A stretch of 23,229 nt of DNA from NCBI GenBank assembly GCA_016180765.1, contig JACPAP010000144.1, forward strand, positions 1 through 23,229, written 5' to 3'. Made by a program: the position numbers and the translations under genes. The DNA comes from Gemmatimonadota bacterium (GTDB lineage Bacteria > Gemmatimonadota > Gemmatimonadetes > Gemmatimonadales > GWC2-71-9). The notes under the pieces are model-generated. The model made no database searches and was not told the origin of the DNA. It worked only from the letters and a program-made list of their open reading frames with translations. Within the stretch, counting starts at the first letter, position 1. The number at the start of each line of letters is the position of its first letter. Below are positions 22,664 through 23,229 of the stretch, in pieces.

Positions 22664-23229
22664 ATGTCGGAGACCCGTAGCGAACGCGATCCCCTCGGTG
22701 AGCTCGCCGTGCCGGCCCGGGCGCTGTACGGCGTCCAGACCGAGCGGGCACGACAGAACTTCCCCATTTCCGGCCTGGCCCCACTGCCCGCGTTGGTGGA
22801 CGCCATGGTGTGGATCAAGAAAGCCGCGGCGCTCACGCATAAGGAGACCAAACGGCTCGAGGCCAAGCTGGCCGACGCGATTATCCGGGCCGCCGACGAG
22901 GTGCTGCAAGGGCAGCATCGGGACCAGTTCGTGGTGGACCCCTACCAGGCCGGGGCCGGCACCAGCCACAACATGAATGCCAACGAGGTGCTCGCCAATC
23001 GCGCCAACGAGCTGCTCGGGGGGAAGCGCGGCGACTACCGGCCGGTGCACCCCAACGATCACGTCAACATGGCGCAGAGCACCAACGATACGATTCCCAC
23101 CGCCATTCGCCTGGCGGCCTTGGGCCTGGTTCCCCAGGTCCCTCAGGTCGTCCGCCGCGCGGTGAATCCGCTCCAGACTCCGCTCCACGGTGCGGCCGTA
23201 GGCAGTGAACTCCTGGCCCAGGCGGATCG
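22664..23229 (+). CDS. Aspartate ammonia-lyase / class II fumarase family, N-terminal part (3' end scrambled)
   Basis: Lyase that reversibly removes ammonia from aspartate or water from malate to give fumarate. Recognisable blocks: RALYGVQTERARQNFPISG, VVDPYQAGAGTSHNMNANE, and HPNDHVNMAQSTNDTIPTAI. YGVQTERARQNFPISG is nearer to aspartases than to FumC. The normal reading ends at about 23128 (IRLAALGL). From there to the end of the window the frame stays open but gives unrelated residues, because the DNA is an inverted fragment of the same gene's later part. The gene is also cut by the window end. GAAGGA lies upstream of the ATG. Confidence 0.82.
   Translation, partial: MSETRSERDPLGELAVPARALYGVQTERARQNFPISGLAPLPALVDAMVWIKKAAALTHKETKRLEAKLADAIIRAADEVLQGQHRDQFVVDPYQAGAGTSHNMNANEVLANRANELLGGKRGDYRPVHPNDHVNMAQSTNDTIPTAIRLAALGLVPQVPQVVRRAVNPLQTPLHGAAVGSELLAQAD
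23131..23229 (-). other. Inverted fragment of the aspartase/fumarase gene
   Basis: Read on the - strand from the window end, this stretch encodes IRLGQEFTAYGRTVERSLER, IHRAADDLRDLG. That is the aspartase/fumarase region shortly after the family's RTHLQDA block, about 70 residues beyond where the + strand reading stops. It is therefore part of the same gene in reverse orientation, joined at about 23128-23133. Confidence 0.8.

Noticed and set aside
22613..23188. 191-aa - strand open frame at the right end
   Set aside because: Only its first ~30 residues look like real protein, and those belong to the inverted aspartase fragment; the rest is antisense of the forward aspartase gene.

Overview
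The window is 23.2 kb of high-GC chromosomal DNA from a diderm bacterium. ExbB/ExbD/TonB parts, a probable lipoprotein muramidase and a mostly leaderless-looking or short-spaced gene layout fit a Gemmatimonadota-like environmental genome. That placement is inferred from gene content and style only; there is no rRNA or other phylogenetic marker here. No tRNA, rRNA, CRISPR array or transposase was seen.

Layout. (1) 1-2312, + strand: end of an exbB/tolQ gene, two exbD genes, a strong hairpin, then tonB. (2) 2504-4048: an APC amino acid permease, preceded by copy 1 of a long palindromic element. (3) 4223-10382, - strand, with 10395-11603 divergent on +: a peptidoglycan-sugar salvage locus of nagZ, two sodium:solute symporters and a BadF-type sugar kinase, opposite a namZ-like exo-muramidase. 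A broken iscA/erpA-type Fe-S gene with its own promoter and terminator sits inside it. (4) 11618-13886: palindrome copy 2, then a CDP-alcohol phosphatidyltransferase overlapping an inositol-phosphate synthase, a compact inositol-phospholipid module. (5) 13949-18081: a small unknown gene, a gutted copper-chaperone-like gene, and E1alpha, E1beta and E2 of a 2-oxoacid dehydrogenase complex. (6) 18084-22273: a tightly overlapping set of an unknown small protein, a PHP-domain protein, a peroxiredoxin, an SDR, a DUF309 protein, thioredoxin reductase and a metallo-beta-lactamase-fold hydrolase. (7) 22274-23229: two further palindromic repeats around a tiny zinc-ribbon gene, then the start of an aspartase/fumarase gene.

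Three things stand out. The peroxiredoxin has an in-frame TGA exactly at its peroxidatic cysteine codon, no other Cys codon, and a plausible bacterial SECIS hairpin at the right distance, so it is probably a selenoprotein. Two palindromic elements (2340-2444 and 11618-11735) share a ~55-nt core in opposite orientation, while their outer arms differ in sequence yet each pairs perfectly, which suggests a structured dispersed element. Third, at least five places (symporter ~6095, iscA ~6704, copZ ~14296, E1alpha/E1beta ~15340, PHP ~19000) look like internal deletions of tens to ~150 nt relative to the families, and the last ~100 bases are an inverted piece of the aspartase gene. Together these raise the possibility of chimeric or error-prone assembly, which should be settled before any of the lesions is called biology.
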